The notes beneath the pieces were generated by a model, which was not told the DNA's origin, did no database searches, and worked only from the letters and a program-made list of their open reading frames with translations. Below, piece by piece: positions 18,324 to 27,528 of a stretch of 64,000 bases of DNA; position 1 is the stretch's first letter, and each line of letters starts with the position of its first letter. The DNA comes from Streptomyces griseiscabiei (GTDB lineage: Bacteria > Actinomycetota > Actinomycetes > Streptomycetales > Streptomycetaceae). The stretch spans positions 1 through 64,000 of the forward strand of contig NZ_JAGJBZ010000004.1 in NCBI RefSeq assembly GCF_020010925.1, written 5' to 3'. The translations under genes were made by a program, and so were the position numbers.

Positions 18324-18782
18324 CTACGCGGGCGTGTTCAGCGACTCCACGATGTGGACCAGCGGAGCCAGTTCGGGGTTCGTGGCCGCCTCGTCGAGGG
18401 CTTCGCGCAAGGCGGCGTCATTGGTCGGGCGGGCCGCCGCGAGGAGGCGCAGTCCGGCTTCGGAGACATCCGTGTAGATGCCCCGGCGGTCGGTCGGGCA
18501 CAGGTAGCGGGCGAGCAGGCCACGGTCCTCGAGCCGGGTGACCAGCCGGGTGGTGGCGCTCTGGCTGAGGACGACCGCGTCGGCGACCTGCTTCATCTGG
18601 AGGTGCCCGCCCTCGCCGCTGTGCTGGCGGCTCAGCACATCGAGCAGGGAGAACTCGCGCACGCTGAGGCCGTGCCCTGCCTGCAGTGCGCGTTCGATGT
18701 GGGCCTCGATCCGCCCGTGCAACAAGGAGAGAGCACACCAGCCCTGGGCAAGAGCGGTGAGTGCGGGGTCCGTCGCTGTCAT
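18324..18782 (-). CDS. MarR family transcriptional regulator
   Basis: A 152-residue winged-helix regulator. The DNA-binding part is LSVREFSLLDVLSRQHSGEG to VVLSQSATTRLVTRLEDRGL (about 39-85), with the wing DRRGIYTDVSEAG. GGAGGA lies 7 nt before the ATG. It is divergent from an MFS exporter gene, the standard arrangement for a local repressor that is released by the exported compound. The shared gap contains CAAT-T-ATTG at about 18865-18873, a possible operator core. Confidence 0.88.
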   Translation of the reverse strand: MTATDPALTALAQGWCALSLLHGRIEAHIERALQAGHGLSVREFSLLDVLSRQHSGEGGHLQMKQVADAVVLSQSATTRLVTRLEDRGLLARYLCPTDRRGIYTDVSEAGLRLLAAARPTNDAALREALDEAATNPELAPLVHIVESLNTPA

Positions 18783-18922
18783 CGGTGTTCCTCCGTCCCG
18801 GAGCTGCTCACCTCAGGATAGGCCACCGACGCAATTGCCCGCCCTGGCAGATATAGCGCGTCTGCAATTATTGTGTACGCTGGAAGAGTGCTTACGCAGT
18901 CTTCTGAAAGGTGTACGTCCTG

Positions 18923-20143
18923 ATGCCTCTCGCGCTTCTGGCTCTCGCGATCGGGGCCTTCGGTATCGGCACGACCGAGTTCGTGATCATGGGTGTGCTG
19001 CCCGAGGTCGCGGCTGACTTCGATGTCTCCATCCCCACCGCGGGGTTTCTCGTGACCGGCTACGCCCTCGGCGTCGTCGCGGGAGCCCCGATCATGACCG
19101 CCCTGGGCACGAGGGTGTCCCGCAAGCGGATGCTCATGCTTCTGATGGGCCTGTTCATCGCGGGCAATCTGCTCTCCGCGCTGGCTCCCGCCTACTCCGT
19201 CATGCTGCTCGGCCGTGTGGTCGCCTCACTGGCCCACGGGGCCTTCTTCGGGATCGGCTCGGTGGTCGCGGCCGAACTCGTCGCCCCGGACCGGAAGGCC
19301 GGCGCCCTGGCGATGATGTTCAGCGGTCTGACCGTCGCGAACGTCGTCGGAGTGCCCCTGGGCACCCTGATCGGACAGTCCGCCGGCTGGCGGGTCACTT
19401 TCGCCGGAGTCGCCGCGCTGGGCGTCGTCGGGCTGCTGGGCATCGCCCGCCTGGTCCCCGAGATGCCCCGGCCGAAGGACGTCCGCCTCCGCCACGAGCT
19501 TGCCGCCTTCAAGAACGTCCAGGTGCTGCTGGCCATGGCGATGACGGTGCTGGGCTTCGGCGGTGTCTTCGCGGCCATCACCTACATCGCCCCGATGATG
19601 ACGCAGGTGGCGGGCTTCGCCGACTCCTCCGTCACCTGGCTCCTCGTCCTCTTCGGCCTCGGCATGGTCGGCGGCAACCTCGTGGGCGGCAAGTACGCCG
19701 ACCGCGCGCTGATGCCCCTGCTGTACGTCTCCCTGGGTGCCCTGGCCGTCGTCCTCGCACTCTTCTCCTTCACCTCCCACGACAAGATCGCCGCGGCCGT
19801 GACCGTCACGCTGGTCGGCGCCCTGGGCTTCGCGACCGTGCCGCCGCTGCAGAAGAGGGTCCTCGATCAGGCACATGGCGCGCCCACCCTGGCCTCGGCC
19901 GTGAACATCGGTGCGTTCAACCTCGGCAACGCGCTCTCCGCATGGCTCGGAGGCCTCGTCATCGACGCGGGTTTCGGGTACACGGCACCCAACTGGGTCG
20001 GCGCAGCCCTCGCCACGAGCGCACTCGTGCTGGCCCTCGTGGCGGCGGCGCTGGAGCGCAGGGGGACCGGCACCGGCAGCCCCGCCGGCGCTGTCGTCGC
20101 GGGCGCCGGAGCGACCGCACAGCGGACGGCCGTCAACCACTGA
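18923..20143 (+). CDS. MFS exporter (DHA1 type)
   Basis: A 406-residue transporter with 12 predicted helices. It begins MPLALLALAIGAFGIGTTEF, as in the Cmr/AraJ/YdhP drug-H+ antiporter group. The loop RVSRKRMLML after helix 2 and the helix-5 motif region VVGVPLGTLIGQSAGWRVTF are typical. The ATG at 18923 is preferred, with GAAAGG 12 nt upstream; a GTG at 18911 directly abuts that site. It is probably repressed by the divergent MarR protein. The substrate is not identifiable. Confidence 0.87.
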   Translation: MPLALLALAIGAFGIGTTEFVIMGVLPEVAADFDVSIPTAGFLVTGYALGVVAGAPIMTALGTRVSRKRMLMLLMGLFIAGNLLSALAPAYSVMLLGRVVASLAHGAFFGIGSVVAAELVAPDRKAGALAMMFSGLTVANVVGVPLGTLIGQSAGWRVTFAGVAALGVVGLLGIARLVPEMPRPKDVRLRHELAAFKNVQVLLAMAMTVLGFGGVFAAITYIAPMMTQVAGFADSSVTWLLVLFGLGMVGGNLVGGKYADRALMPLLYVSLGALAVVLALFSFTSHDKIAAAVTVTLVGALGFATVPPLQKRVLDQAHGAPTLASAVNIGAFNLGNALSAWLGGLVIDAGFGYTAPNWVGAALATSALVLALVAAALERRGTGTGSPAGAVVAGAGATAQRTAVNH

Positions 20144-20177
20144 CGGCCGACGGGCCCGCCCTGCTGGAAGCGGCGCC

Positions 20178-21044
20178 TCAGGTCGCTGCCACGGTCAGCG
20201 GGGCGTACCTCCGGGTCCAGTCACCCGGCAGCTCGGCGAGCCCGTACGTCATCACCGAGTTGAAGGCGACCGGCGCCAGGCCATGTTCCTTGACCCACGT
20301 CAGCAGTTCTTCGTGACGTACGTCGATGTCCGTGCGCAGCGGTCGTTCGGTGCGGGCGGCGACGGAAGCGATGAGCGCCTTCGCCGTCCGTGTGTCCCGG
20401 GCGATCAGCGGACCGACGACATGGTCGTCCATGTTGGGCCAGGCGGCTGTGTAACCGATGAGCCGGCCCTTCTCCTCGGCCACGCGCAGCTGATCGGCGA
20501 AGGCGGGGAGGCGGGCGAGGACATGGGTGCGATCCGAGCCGAAGATCTCTTCGTCGAGCCGGAGGATCGAGGTGATGTCCTCTGCCGTGGCCGGGCGGGT
20601 GAAGACCGTGGAAGCGGGTCCCGCTGATGCGAAGTGCCCACGAACCATCTCGGCCCGTCCGACGACCTTGAAGCCCAGTTCCTCGTAGAGCGGACGTCCG
20701 TAGGGGGTCGCGTGCAGGGTCAGTGGGGTCGTGCCCATCTCCGACATGACATGGCGCATCAGCCGGCGTCCGACGCCCTGGCGGGCATGCCGCTCGGCGA
20801 CCAGAACCATGCCGATCGCGCCCAGCTCCGGGCGGCCCGCCGGACCGTACTCCGTCACCACGCAGGCCGCGACGAGGCCGCCCTCGGAGTCGTCGATGCC
20901 GTATCCGGTTCCGGCTGTCAGTAGAAGTCCCCACTTGTGTTCCTCGCGAGGCCAGCCGCGGTCCTCGGACAGATCGGCGCACGCGGTGAGATCGCGAGGC
21001 GTCAGACGGCGGATGGGCAGAGCGGCGGGGGAAGGTGTCGACAC
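20178..21044 (-). CDS. Two-domain GNAT acetyltransferase
   Basis: A 288-residue protein (from GTG 21044, VSTPSPAALPIRRLTPRDL) with an N-terminal GNAT fold carrying the acetyl-CoA motif ERHARQGVGRRLMRHVM and YEELGFKVVGRAEMV. A second GNAT-like half contains AEEKGRLIGYTAAWPNMDD and WVKEHGLAPVAFNSVMTYG. The frame stays open to an ATG at 21164 that lies inside a parS site with GGAGG only 3 nt upstream; that start would add 40 residues beginning MFHVKH. Function is unknown. It is convergent with the MFS gene. Confidence 0.72.
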   Translation of the reverse strand: MSTPSPAALPIRRLTPRDLTACADLSEDRGWPREEHKWGLLLTAGTGYGIDDSEGGLVAACVVTEYGPAGRPELGAIGMVLVAERHARQGVGRRLMRHVMSEMGTTPLTLHATPYGRPLYEELGFKVVGRAEMVRGHFASAGPASTVFTRPATAEDITSILRLDEEIFGSDRTHVLARLPAFADQLRVAEEKGRLIGYTAAWPNMDDHVVGPLIARDTRTAKALIASVAARTERPLRTDIDVRHEELLTWVKEHGLAPVAFNSVMTYGLAELPGDWTRRYAPLTVAAT

Positions 21045-21147
21045 GCAGGTCAGGCTGTCCGATACGAGCCCGTGGCGTCCACCGGTTTGCGCTCGGACGT
21101 ACACCGTTCTGGCCACCTCGGGCACAACCGCACAGTGCGCGGACGGA

Positions 21148-21163
21148 TGTTTCACGTGAAACA
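21148..21163. other. parS: parS site 7 (perfect)
   Basis: Exact TGTTTCACGTGAAACA, upstream of or overlapping the start of the acetyltransferase gene. Confidence 0.93.
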
Positions 21164-21389
21164 TCTACCTCCGGGCAAACATGGGCAGGCAGATGCTCTC
21201 CGACGCGGGGCTCTTCGGTACTGTGCCGATCTCGGCCACCGTGAATGCCGGCCGGTATCTGATGGGTCGGCCATGTACTCGCGCAGGGTGCAGGATCTGT
21301 GGGATGCCTATGAATTGGTGGGACGCGCCCGGTAATTGAAGTAATTACTGATTCACCCCCATTGAATTCCCGGTGCGGCAAGGGGGGAC

Positions 21390-21417
21390 TTGTGTGTGAC
21401 GGCCCTACCGGTAGGGT
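21390..21417 (+). promoter_or_regulatory. Candidate promoter with embedded palindrome
   Basis: In the long gap 21165-21754, TTGTGT (21390-21395) and TAGGGT (21412-21417) are spaced by 16 bp, as -35 and -10 elements. A perfect 14-bp palindrome, ccctaccggtaggg (21403-21416), overlaps the -10. It could drive the flavohemoprotein gene. Nothing else in this gap is recognised except an AT-rich patch at about 21325-21370. Confidence 0.4.
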
Positions 21418-21754
21418 CGAGTCCGGTTCGTGTCCGAAGTGAGATGCAGTCGTCTCATCGCAGGGGTGCGAACGCAGCTCAATGCAGCCTAACCGGACAG
21501 GGAGATCGGGGACCTGCGTTTACCGTTACGGGGTGGGAGCGTTCGGGTGCCGTGGAACGCTGCGGGTGGGTGCTGCGGCTCACGTCACACTCTCACCTAC
21601 TTGTCCGTACGGAGCGGGAACCCGGGTTGAATGTGGCCGCATTGGTCGACGGGGAACGAACGGGGAAAGCAAGGCCGTCCGCGGGGGAAAGCGCGCGTCT
21701 TCCGACTGGGGGCGTGCGCAGATCGACCGAAAGATGCTCGAGGCGAGGCAGACC

Positions 21755-23227
21755 ATGGACGCTCCGACCACCACGTCGGCCGACAACGGCACTTCGGGGG
21801 ACAGTGACGGAGGCGGCTGGTTCACACCGCGCACGTCGCCGGCGTCCTCCGGCGGAGATCAGGAGCCCGAGGGCAACCGCCTCGCCGCCCTGCGGCCCAT
21901 GGGGCGCTCCCAACAGCCGCCGAACCACCCGCAGCAGAACGGGGACGGCGCCGCACAGGAGCGAATACAGCCCCCCGTGGACCTTCCTCCGGCTGCCCCG
22001 CCGCGTCCCCAGCCGGCGCCGGCCGTCGCGGAGCACGTTTCCGAGCGCTCCGTCTTCGATGCCCCCGCCCCTGGTCGGCACACCGATCAGGCGGCCACCG
22101 CCTCAGCCCCCGCCTCCCCCGACGCCGTTCTCATCCGGCGGACCATGGCCGAGGTCGGGCCCGTCGCCGACAAGGTCACCTCGTACTTCTACGCGCTGCT
22201 CTTCGTCCAGCACCCGGAGCTGCGCTCGATGTTCCCTCCGGCGATGGACGCTCAGCGCGATCGCCTGCTCAAGGCACTGCTCACCGCCGCCGAGCACGTC
22301 GACAACACCCCGGTGCTCGTCGACTACCTCCAGAACCTCGGTCGTGGCCACCGCAAGTACGGCACGCAGGCCGATCACTACCCGGCCGTCGGCGAGTGCC
22401 TCATCGGTGCCCTGAGCCGCTACGCCAAGGCGAGTTGGGACGAGGAGACCGAGGCAGCCTGGGTCCGGACGTACACAACGATCTCCCAGGTGATGATCGA
22501 CGCCGCGGCGGCGGACGAACTGCGCTCACCGCCCTGGTGGCTGGCGGAGGTCGTCTCGCACGACCTGAGAACGGCGGACACGGCGGTCATCACGGTCCGT
22601 CCGAACCAGCCGTACCCCTTTCTCGCCGGGCAGTACACCAGCCTGGAGACCCCTTGGTGGCCGAGGATCTGGCGGCACTACTCCTTCGCCTCGGCGCCCC
22701 GCTCGGACGGCCTGCTGTCGTTCCATGTGAAGGCGATCTCCGCCGGCTGGGTCTCCAACTCGCTCGTCCACCGCGCCCGCCCCGGTGACGTGCTGCGCCT
22801 GGGGCCGCCGGCCGGCGCCATGACCGTCGACCACAACAGCGGCAGCGGATTGCTCTGCCTGGGCGGCGGCACCGGTATCGCGCCCATCAAGGCCATCGTC
22901 GAGGACGTCGCCGAGCACGGGCGGCACCGCCCGGTCGAGGTCTTCTACGGGGCCCGTACCGGCCAGGACCTCTACGACCTCGACACGCTGCTCCGGCTCC
23001 AGCAGAGCAACTCATGGCTGGAGGTCCGCCCGGTCGTGGACCGGCACGGGCTGCTCCAACTGCCGGACGCCATACGGGACCACGGCCCCTGGAACGGGTA
23101 CGACGCGTACCTCTCGGGCCCGCCCGGCATGATCCGCAGCGGTGTGGACGCGCTCAAGGACGCAGGCATCCCCTCGGAACGCATACGCCATGACTCGGTC
23201 GAGGAACTGGTGGCCGCCGGAGACTGA
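21755..23227 (+). CDS. Flavohemoprotein-like globin/FAD-NAD reductase
   Basis: A 490-residue protein with a disordered Pro/Gln/Ala-rich leader of ~120 residues that ordinary flavohemoglobins lack. The globin domain (about 125-255) has a B10 Tyr in TSYFYALLF, Phe in RSMFPP and the proximal His in LGRGHRKYG. The reductase has FAD-binding RHYSFAS, the flavin-binding LRLGPPAGAM, the NAD motif CLGGGTGIAPIKAI and the C-terminal YLSGPPGMI. It probably acts in nitric oxide or redox sensing or detoxification. The ATG at 21755 is chosen over 21734; the frame is open from 21482. Confidence 0.85.
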   Translation: MDAPTTTSADNGTSGDSDGGGWFTPRTSPASSGGDQEPEGNRLAALRPMGRSQQPPNHPQQNGDGAAQERIQPPVDLPPAAPPRPQPAPAVAEHVSERSVFDAPAPGRHTDQAATASAPASPDAVLIRRTMAEVGPVADKVTSYFYALLFVQHPELRSMFPPAMDAQRDRLLKALLTAAEHVDNTPVLVDYLQNLGRGHRKYGTQADHYPAVGECLIGALSRYAKASWDEETEAAWVRTYTTISQVMIDAAAADELRSPPWWLAEVVSHDLRTADTAVITVRPNQPYPFLAGQYTSLETPWWPRIWRHYSFASAPRSDGLLSFHVKAISAGWVSNSLVHRARPGDVLRLGPPAGAMTVDHNSGSGLLCLGGGTGIAPIKAIVEDVAEHGRHRPVEVFYGARTGQDLYDLDTLLRLQQSNSWLEVRPVVDRHGLLQLPDAIRDHGPWNGYDAYLSGPPGMIRSGVDALKDAGIPSERIRHDSVEELVAAGD

Positions 23228-23268
23228 CCCGCCGCGTTCTTCTCCGCGTGTCTCCGGTGGCCGGTGCG

Positions 23269-23751
23269 TCAGCCCAGGTCGGGCGCGTGCATCGCCCGTA
23301 CGCCCTCGATGTTGCCGTCCAAGTAGTGCCGCAGGGACAGCGGAACCAGGTGCACGGAGGCGATGCCGACCCGGGTGAAGGGGATGCGCACGATCTCGTA
23401 CTCGCCCAGAGGCTCGTCCACCTCGGGGCCGTGCCGCTTGGAGGGGTCCAGGGACTCCAGGCGGCAGACGAAGAAGTGCTGGACCTTCACGCCGGTGGCG
23501 CCGCCGTCCTCGCCGATGTGCTCGACGGTGTCCACGAAGCAGGGCACCACATCGGTGATCTTGGCGCCGAGTTCCTCGTGCACTTCGCGGTGGAGCGCGT
23601 CGACGACGGTGGTGTCCTCCGGCTCGACACCGCCGCCCGGCGTGAGCCAGTAGGGATCCATGCCCGGCTTGGTCCGCTTGATCAGGATCAGGTCGTCGCC
23701 GTCGAGCAGAACGGCACGGGCGGTGCGCTTGACCACGGGTCGTACGGTCAT
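23269..23751 (-). CDS. Nudix hydrolase
   Basis: A 160-residue Nudix protein, probably cleaving a nucleoside diphosphate derivative. The Nudix box is GGGVEPEDTTVVDALHREVH then EELGA. The catalytic REVHEE core is intact, but the usual Glu after G-x5 is Thr. The start is uncertain: ATG 23751 (MTVRPVVKR) is used, and ATG 23772 overlaps a parS-like site. Neither has a clear ribosome site. It is convergent with the flavohemoprotein gene. Confidence 0.83.
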   Translation of the reverse strand: MTVRPVVKRTARAVLLDGDDLILIKRTKPGMDPYWLTPGGGVEPEDTTVVDALHREVHEELGAKITDVVPCFVDTVEHIGEDGGATGVKVQHFFVCRLESLDPSKRHGPEVDEPLGEYEIVRIPFTRVGIASVHLVPLSLRHYLDGNIEGVRAMHAPDLG

Positions 23752-23771
23752 GGGAGAAATGTGGCCCTGCA

Positions 23772-23787
23772 TGTTCCACGTGAAACA
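23772..23787. other. parS: parS-like site 8 (one mismatch)
   Basis: TGTTCCACGTGAAACA, one base from consensus, at the 5' end of the Nudix gene. Confidence 0.85.
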
Positions 23788-23874
23788 TCGCCGGAGCGAG
23801 GAAGAGCCGCATCCCGGTGGCGACGCGCAGGCTGCCGCCGGCGATCTCCCTCCGGAGAGACGCTCCGGGGCCCC

Positions 23875-24780
23875 TCAGAACCAGTTCGCCGCGGCCTCCA
23901 GCAGCCACTCGTGTGCCCGTGCGATGTGCGGCATGGCCAGTGTTCCGGAGCGGACGACCAGGAAGTACGTCCGCAGCGGGGGCACCGCGGGGTCGAGGAG
24001 CGCGACGACATCACCGCGTTCCAGGGCGGGAGCGCACAGATAGCGGGGCAGTACGGCCAGTCCGGCGCCCGAGATCGCGCAGGCGAGGACCGCGCGCAGA
24101 TCCGGGACGACGACGGTGCCGGAGGCGGCGGGGCGGGAGTCGAAGACCGAGGCCCAGTAGCGCGTGAGGAAGGGCAGTGACTCGTGTACCTCGACGACGG
24201 GGAGGCCCTCCAGCGTGTGCGCCCCCTTGCGGCGCAGCCTGTCGGGGTCTGTCTCGTCCGCCCAGCGCGGAGCGGCGACCAGGACGTGCTCCTCGTCGCA
24301 GAGGGGAGTGGCGGTGAGCAGCGGGCCGCGCGGCTGGGCGGTCGTGATGGCCAGGTCGTTGTGCCCGGCGGCGAGGCCCTCCAGCGTCTCGTCGGTGTTC
24401 CCGAAGGAGACCCGCAACGCGAAGCCCTGACCGTCGTCCCCCGTCAGCTCGGTGAGGGCGGGCAGGGCGCGCTCGGCGGTGAACTCCGGCGGACCGGCGA
24501 GGTGGAGGGTCCGTAAGGATGAGTCGTCGTCGAGGCCGGTCTCGGCGATCTCCACCAGCGCGTCGAGATGCGGCGCGGCCTTGTGGGCGAGTTCGTCGCC
24601 GATGGTCGTCGGGGTGACACCGCGGGCCTGGCGCAGGAAGAGCGGGCGGCCCAGCTGGCGTTCCAGGGTGCGTATCTGTGAGGTGACGGCCGGCTGCGAG
24701 AGGCCGAGCAGGGCGGCGGCGCGGGTGAAGGAACCGGCCCGGTGGACGGTCACGAAGGTGCGCAGTAAGGCCAGATCCAT
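23875..24780 (-). CDS. LysR family transcriptional regulator
   Basis: A 301-residue LTTR. The N-terminal HTH is MDLALLRTFVTVHRAGSFTR then ALLGLSQPAVTSQIRTLERQ. The C-terminal effector domain extends to the end. AAAGGAGGAG lies before the ATG at 24780, excluding a longer frame to 24816. It lies downstream of the gamma-lyase-type gene on the same strand, with a 190-nt gap. That gap contains an AT-rich patch near 24815-24835 where an LTTR site could lie. The target is unknown. Confidence 0.9.
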   Translation of the reverse strand: MDLALLRTFVTVHRAGSFTRAAALLGLSQPAVTSQIRTLERQLGRPLFLRQARGVTPTTIGDELAHKAAPHLDALVEIAETGLDDDSSLRTLHLAGPPEFTAERALPALTELTGDDGQGFALRVSFGNTDETLEGLAAGHNDLAITTAQPRGPLLTATPLCDEEHVLVAAPRWADETDPDRLRRKGAHTLEGLPVVEVHESLPFLTRYWASVFDSRPAASGTVVVPDLRAVLACAISGAGLAVLPRYLCAPALERGDVVALLDPAVPPLRTYFLVVRSGTLAMPHIARAHEWLLEAAANWF

Positions 24781-24970
24781 GGTCGCTCCTCCTTTCGCCG
24801 CCCTCGGAGCGCCCAACTATAAATAAGTCGATAGGCCTCTGTCGCTACTGTGATTGGACACTGACACAGAGTCAACTAGCCTTGTTCGCGCGGTTCTTCG
24901 CGCGCGGAACCGAGGACGGCCCGAGCCACGAGGGGGGAGGCTCGGACCGTCCGTCGTACGTAGCGGAGTA

Positions 24971-26116
24971 CTACTCGGTAGCCACGGCGAGCGCACGCAG
25001 CACATCCGCCACGAGATCGTCCGTGTCCTCCGCCCCGGCCGAGAAGCGGATGAAGCCGTCGGGAACGGCGTCGCCTCCCCACCGGCCGCGTCGCTCGGCG
25101 GTGGAGCGCACCCCGCCGAAGCTCGTGGCGTCGTCCACGAGCTGAAGGGCGTCGAGGAAGCGTTCGGCATGTTCGCGCGTGGGCAGCGCGAACGACACCA
25201 CGCAGCCGTGGCGCCGCATCTGCTGCGAGGCGATCTTGTGCGAGGGATCGTCCGGGAGCCCTGGATACCGCACCCCGGACACCTCGGGCCGGCCCTTGAG
25301 CGTCTCGGCCACCGCCAGGGCGTTGACGTTCTGCCGGTCGGCCCGCAGCTGGAGCGTGGCGAGCGAACGGTGCGCGAGCCAGGCCTCCATCGGGCCCGGG
25401 ATCGCCCCGACGATCTTGCGCCACCGCCGGACACCGGCCATCAGCGAGGCATCGAGCCCGGCGACGTACCCGAGGAGGACGTCCCCGTGTCCGGTCAGCT
25501 GCTTGGTGCCGCTGGCCACGGCGAAGTCGGCGCCGAGATCCAGCGGCCGCTGCCCCAGAGGGGTCGCCAAGGTGTTGTCGACGGCCACGAGACAGCCACG
25601 CGCGCGTGCCGCTTCGCTCAGCCGCCGGATGTCGCACACGTCCAGCCCCGGGTTCGAGGGCGTCTCGATCCACAGCAGCCTGGCGCCGGCGAGGGCGTCG
25701 AGCTGGGCGTCGCCGCCCGTGGGGGCGCTGCGCACCTCGATGCCGTACGAGCGCAGTTGCTCACCGGCGAGCGGCAGCACGTTGTAGCCGTCGCTCGGCA
25801 GGACGAGCACGTCGCCGGTGCGCAACTGGGAGAAGAGGACGGCCGAGATGGCTGCCATGCCGGAGGCGAAGACGGCCGTCTCCACGTCGCTTCGGCCCGG
25901 TGCCTCCAACTCGCCGATGGCGCGCTCCAGGAGCGTCCAGGTGGGGTTCTGGTCGCGTCCGTAGGCGTACGGGCCGGTGGGCTCGCCCGGCAGGTGGTAG
26001 TGGGCGGCGAAGACCGGCCCGGGGAGGGTCGGTTCGTGCTTGACGGGTTCGGGCAGTCCGGCCCGCACCGCGCGGGTGCCGTCTCCGGGGCCTGTGGCGG
26101 GGTTCTCCGTGTTCAT
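24971..26116 (-). CDS. Cys/Met metabolism PLP enzyme (cystathionine gamma-synthase/lyase type)
   Basis: A 381-residue PLP enzyme of the trans-sulfuration family. It has YAYGRDQNPTWTLLERAIGE (the YxR motif), LLWIETPSNPGLDVCDI, and the PLP lysine in ASGTKQLTGHGDVLLGYV. C-terminal SFGGVRSTAERR is also typical. Whether it is a gamma-synthase or lyase cannot be decided from sequence alone. Its ATG overlaps the stop codon of the upstream phosphatase gene (26113-26116), so translation is probably coupled. Confidence 0.85.
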   Translation of the reverse strand: MNTENPATGPGDGTRAVRAGLPEPVKHEPTLPGPVFAAHYHLPGEPTGPYAYGRDQNPTWTLLERAIGELEAPGRSDVETAVFASGMAAISAVLFSQLRTGDVLVLPSDGYNVLPLAGEQLRSYGIEVRSAPTGGDAQLDALAGARLLWIETPSNPGLDVCDIRRLSEAARARGCLVAVDNTLATPLGQRPLDLGADFAVASGTKQLTGHGDVLLGYVAGLDASLMAGVRRWRKIVGAIPGPMEAWLAHRSLATLQLRADRQNVNALAVAETLKGRPEVSGVRYPGLPDDPSHKIASQQMRRHGCVVSFALPTREHAERFLDALQLVDDATSFGGVRSTAERRGRWGGDAVPDGFIRFSAGAEDTDDLVADVLRALAVATE

Positions 26117-26604
26117 GCGGCCTGTCCCTCCACCTTCTCGCGTACGGAGGCCAGCAGGCCAGGGCTCGCCGCCTCCACGAGCTCCAGACACTGCTCGAAT
26201 CCGTCCATTCCCCCGTAGTAGGGGTCCGGAACGTCGAGATCGTCGCCGGCGGCGGGGTCGTAGGAGCGCAGGAGCCGGACCTTCTCCGCGTCGGCCGGGG
26301 TCGGCGCGAGGCGGCGCAGGGCTTTCAGATGACCTTCGTCGAGGGCGATGACGAGGTCGAGACGGGTGAACCAGGAGGCCTGGAACTGCCGGGCCGCGTG
26401 GTGGCCGGTATAGCCGTTCGCCTCCAGGACGGAGACGGTGCGCGGATCGGCCGGGTCGCCCTCGTGCCAGCCTCCGGTGCCCGCGCTGTCGACCTCGACC
26501 GGACCGTCGAGTCCGGCCTCCTCGACGCGGGCGCGGAAGACGGACTCGGCCATCGGGGAGCGGCAGATGTTGCCGGTGCAGACGAAGCAGACTCGGTAGG
26601 TCAT
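26113..26604 (-). CDS. ptpA: Low-molecular-weight protein tyrosine phosphatase
   Basis: A 163-residue cytoplasmic phosphatase. The P-loop CTGNICRS (CX5R[ST]) is at about residues 9-16 and the acid DPYYGG is near 122. The ATG at 26604 has GAGGT upstream; the 44-residue upstream extension is the neighbouring intergenic frame. In S. coelicolor the equivalent enzyme, PtpA, affects antibiotic production. Its stop overlaps the start of the PLP enzyme gene. Confidence 0.92.
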   Translation of the reverse strand: MTYRVCFVCTGNICRSPMAESVFRARVEEAGLDGPVEVDSAGTGGWHEGDPADPRTVSVLEANGYTGHHAARQFQASWFTRLDLVIALDEGHLKALRRLAPTPADAEKVRLLRSYDPAAGDDLDVPDPYYGGMDGFEQCLELVEAASPGLLASVREKVEGQAA

Positions 26605-26612
26605 GCCGGACC

Positions 26613-26990
26613 TCAGTCCCCGTCGGGCAGGACGAGGGAGAGCGCCCAGGAGACGATCGAGATGATCAGGCCGCCGAGGACGGCGGTCCAGAAGCCCTCC
26701 ACATGGAAGCTCACGTCGAGGACGTCGGCCAGCCACGAGGTGAGCAGCAGCATCAGGGCGTTCACGATCAGTGTGAACAGGCCGAGCGTGACTATGAACA
26801 GCGGGAGGGTCAGCAGCTTCACGAGCGGCTTGACCACCGCGTTCACCAGGCCGAAGACAAGAGCGACCAGCAGCAGCGTGCCGACCTTCTTGCCCGTGCT
26901 GTTCCCGGTGAGCGTGATCTTGTCGAGCAGCCAGACGGCGACCGCCAGGGCGCCCGCGTTGGCGATCGTCTTGACTAGGAAATTCATCAT
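26613..26990 (-). CDS. PF04020-like (phage holin family 4) membrane protein
   Basis: A 125-residue protein with four hydrophobic segments (about 8-24, 36-52, 58-88 and 98-120), resembling the YvlD/holin_4_2 family. There is no phage context, so the holin name reflects family only. It may affect envelope stability. It ends 8 nt before the ptpA start on the same strand, making a ptpA operon likely. The start is ATG 26990 or the next codon. Confidence 0.78.
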   Translation of the reverse strand: MMNFLVKTIANAGALAVAVWLLDKITLTGNSTGKKVGTLLLVALVFGLVNAVVKPLVKLLTLPLFIVTLGLFTLIVNALMLLLTSWLADVLDVSFHVEGFWTAVLGGLIISIVSWALSLVLPDGD

Positions 26991-27047
26991 GTGTCTGATC
27001 GTGGCAGAAGCGATCGGTACGAGCACCGGGCAGGGGCGACTAAGTCG

Positions 27048-27365
27048 ATGAAGGCATTCCGGTTGGATGAACTGGAGGCGGAGCGCGCCGCCAACGACGG
27101 TGCCTATCTGCAGTTCCTGCGCGAGCGGAACATGTCGGTCGGTCTGTACGCACTCGATGCCGGCGAGCTCGATCCACAGAAGCCGCACAGCCAGGACGAG
27201 GTGTACCTCGTGGTGAGCGGCCGGGCCGCGCTCACGGTCGGCTTCGAGACCACCCAGGTCGCCCGCGGCAGTGTCGTGTACGTGCCCGCCGGGGTGGCTC
27301 ACAAGTTCCATCACATCACCGAGGACTTGAGGGTCGTGGTGGTGTTCTCTCCGCCGGAGGGCTGA
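27048..27365 (+). CDS. Cupin domain protein
   Basis: A 105-residue single-domain cupin. The metal-binding first motif appears as HSQDEVYLVVSGRAAL, and the second as PAGVAHKFHHI. It could bind a metal and a small ligand or act as a dioxygenase or isomerase; the substrate is unknown. ATG 27048 (MKAFRLDELEAERA) is used, with AGGGG about 12 nt upstream. It is divergent from the holin-like gene. Confidence 0.78.
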   Translation: MKAFRLDELEAERAANDGAYLQFLRERNMSVGLYALDAGELDPQKPHSQDEVYLVVSGRAALTVGFETTQVARGSVVYVPAGVAHKFHHITEDLRVVVVFSPPEG

Positions 27366-27528
27366 CGTCCGCTTCGGTGTTCCCTAGGGGGACGATCAGG
27401 GACGGACAAGGGGTGCGAGGCCCCCGGACGGCCCCCTCGTGGCCATAGCATCGATGACAGGACAGCAGTAGGCCCGGAAGCAGTGCCCCGTCGGCGGGGC
27501 GACGGGTGGAGACACAAGGAGCAGGGCG

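Noticed and set aside
26613..26990. Prophage remnant, from the holin-like protein
   Set aside because: The family is common in non-phage contexts and there are no other phage genes. It sits in an operon-like order with ptpA.
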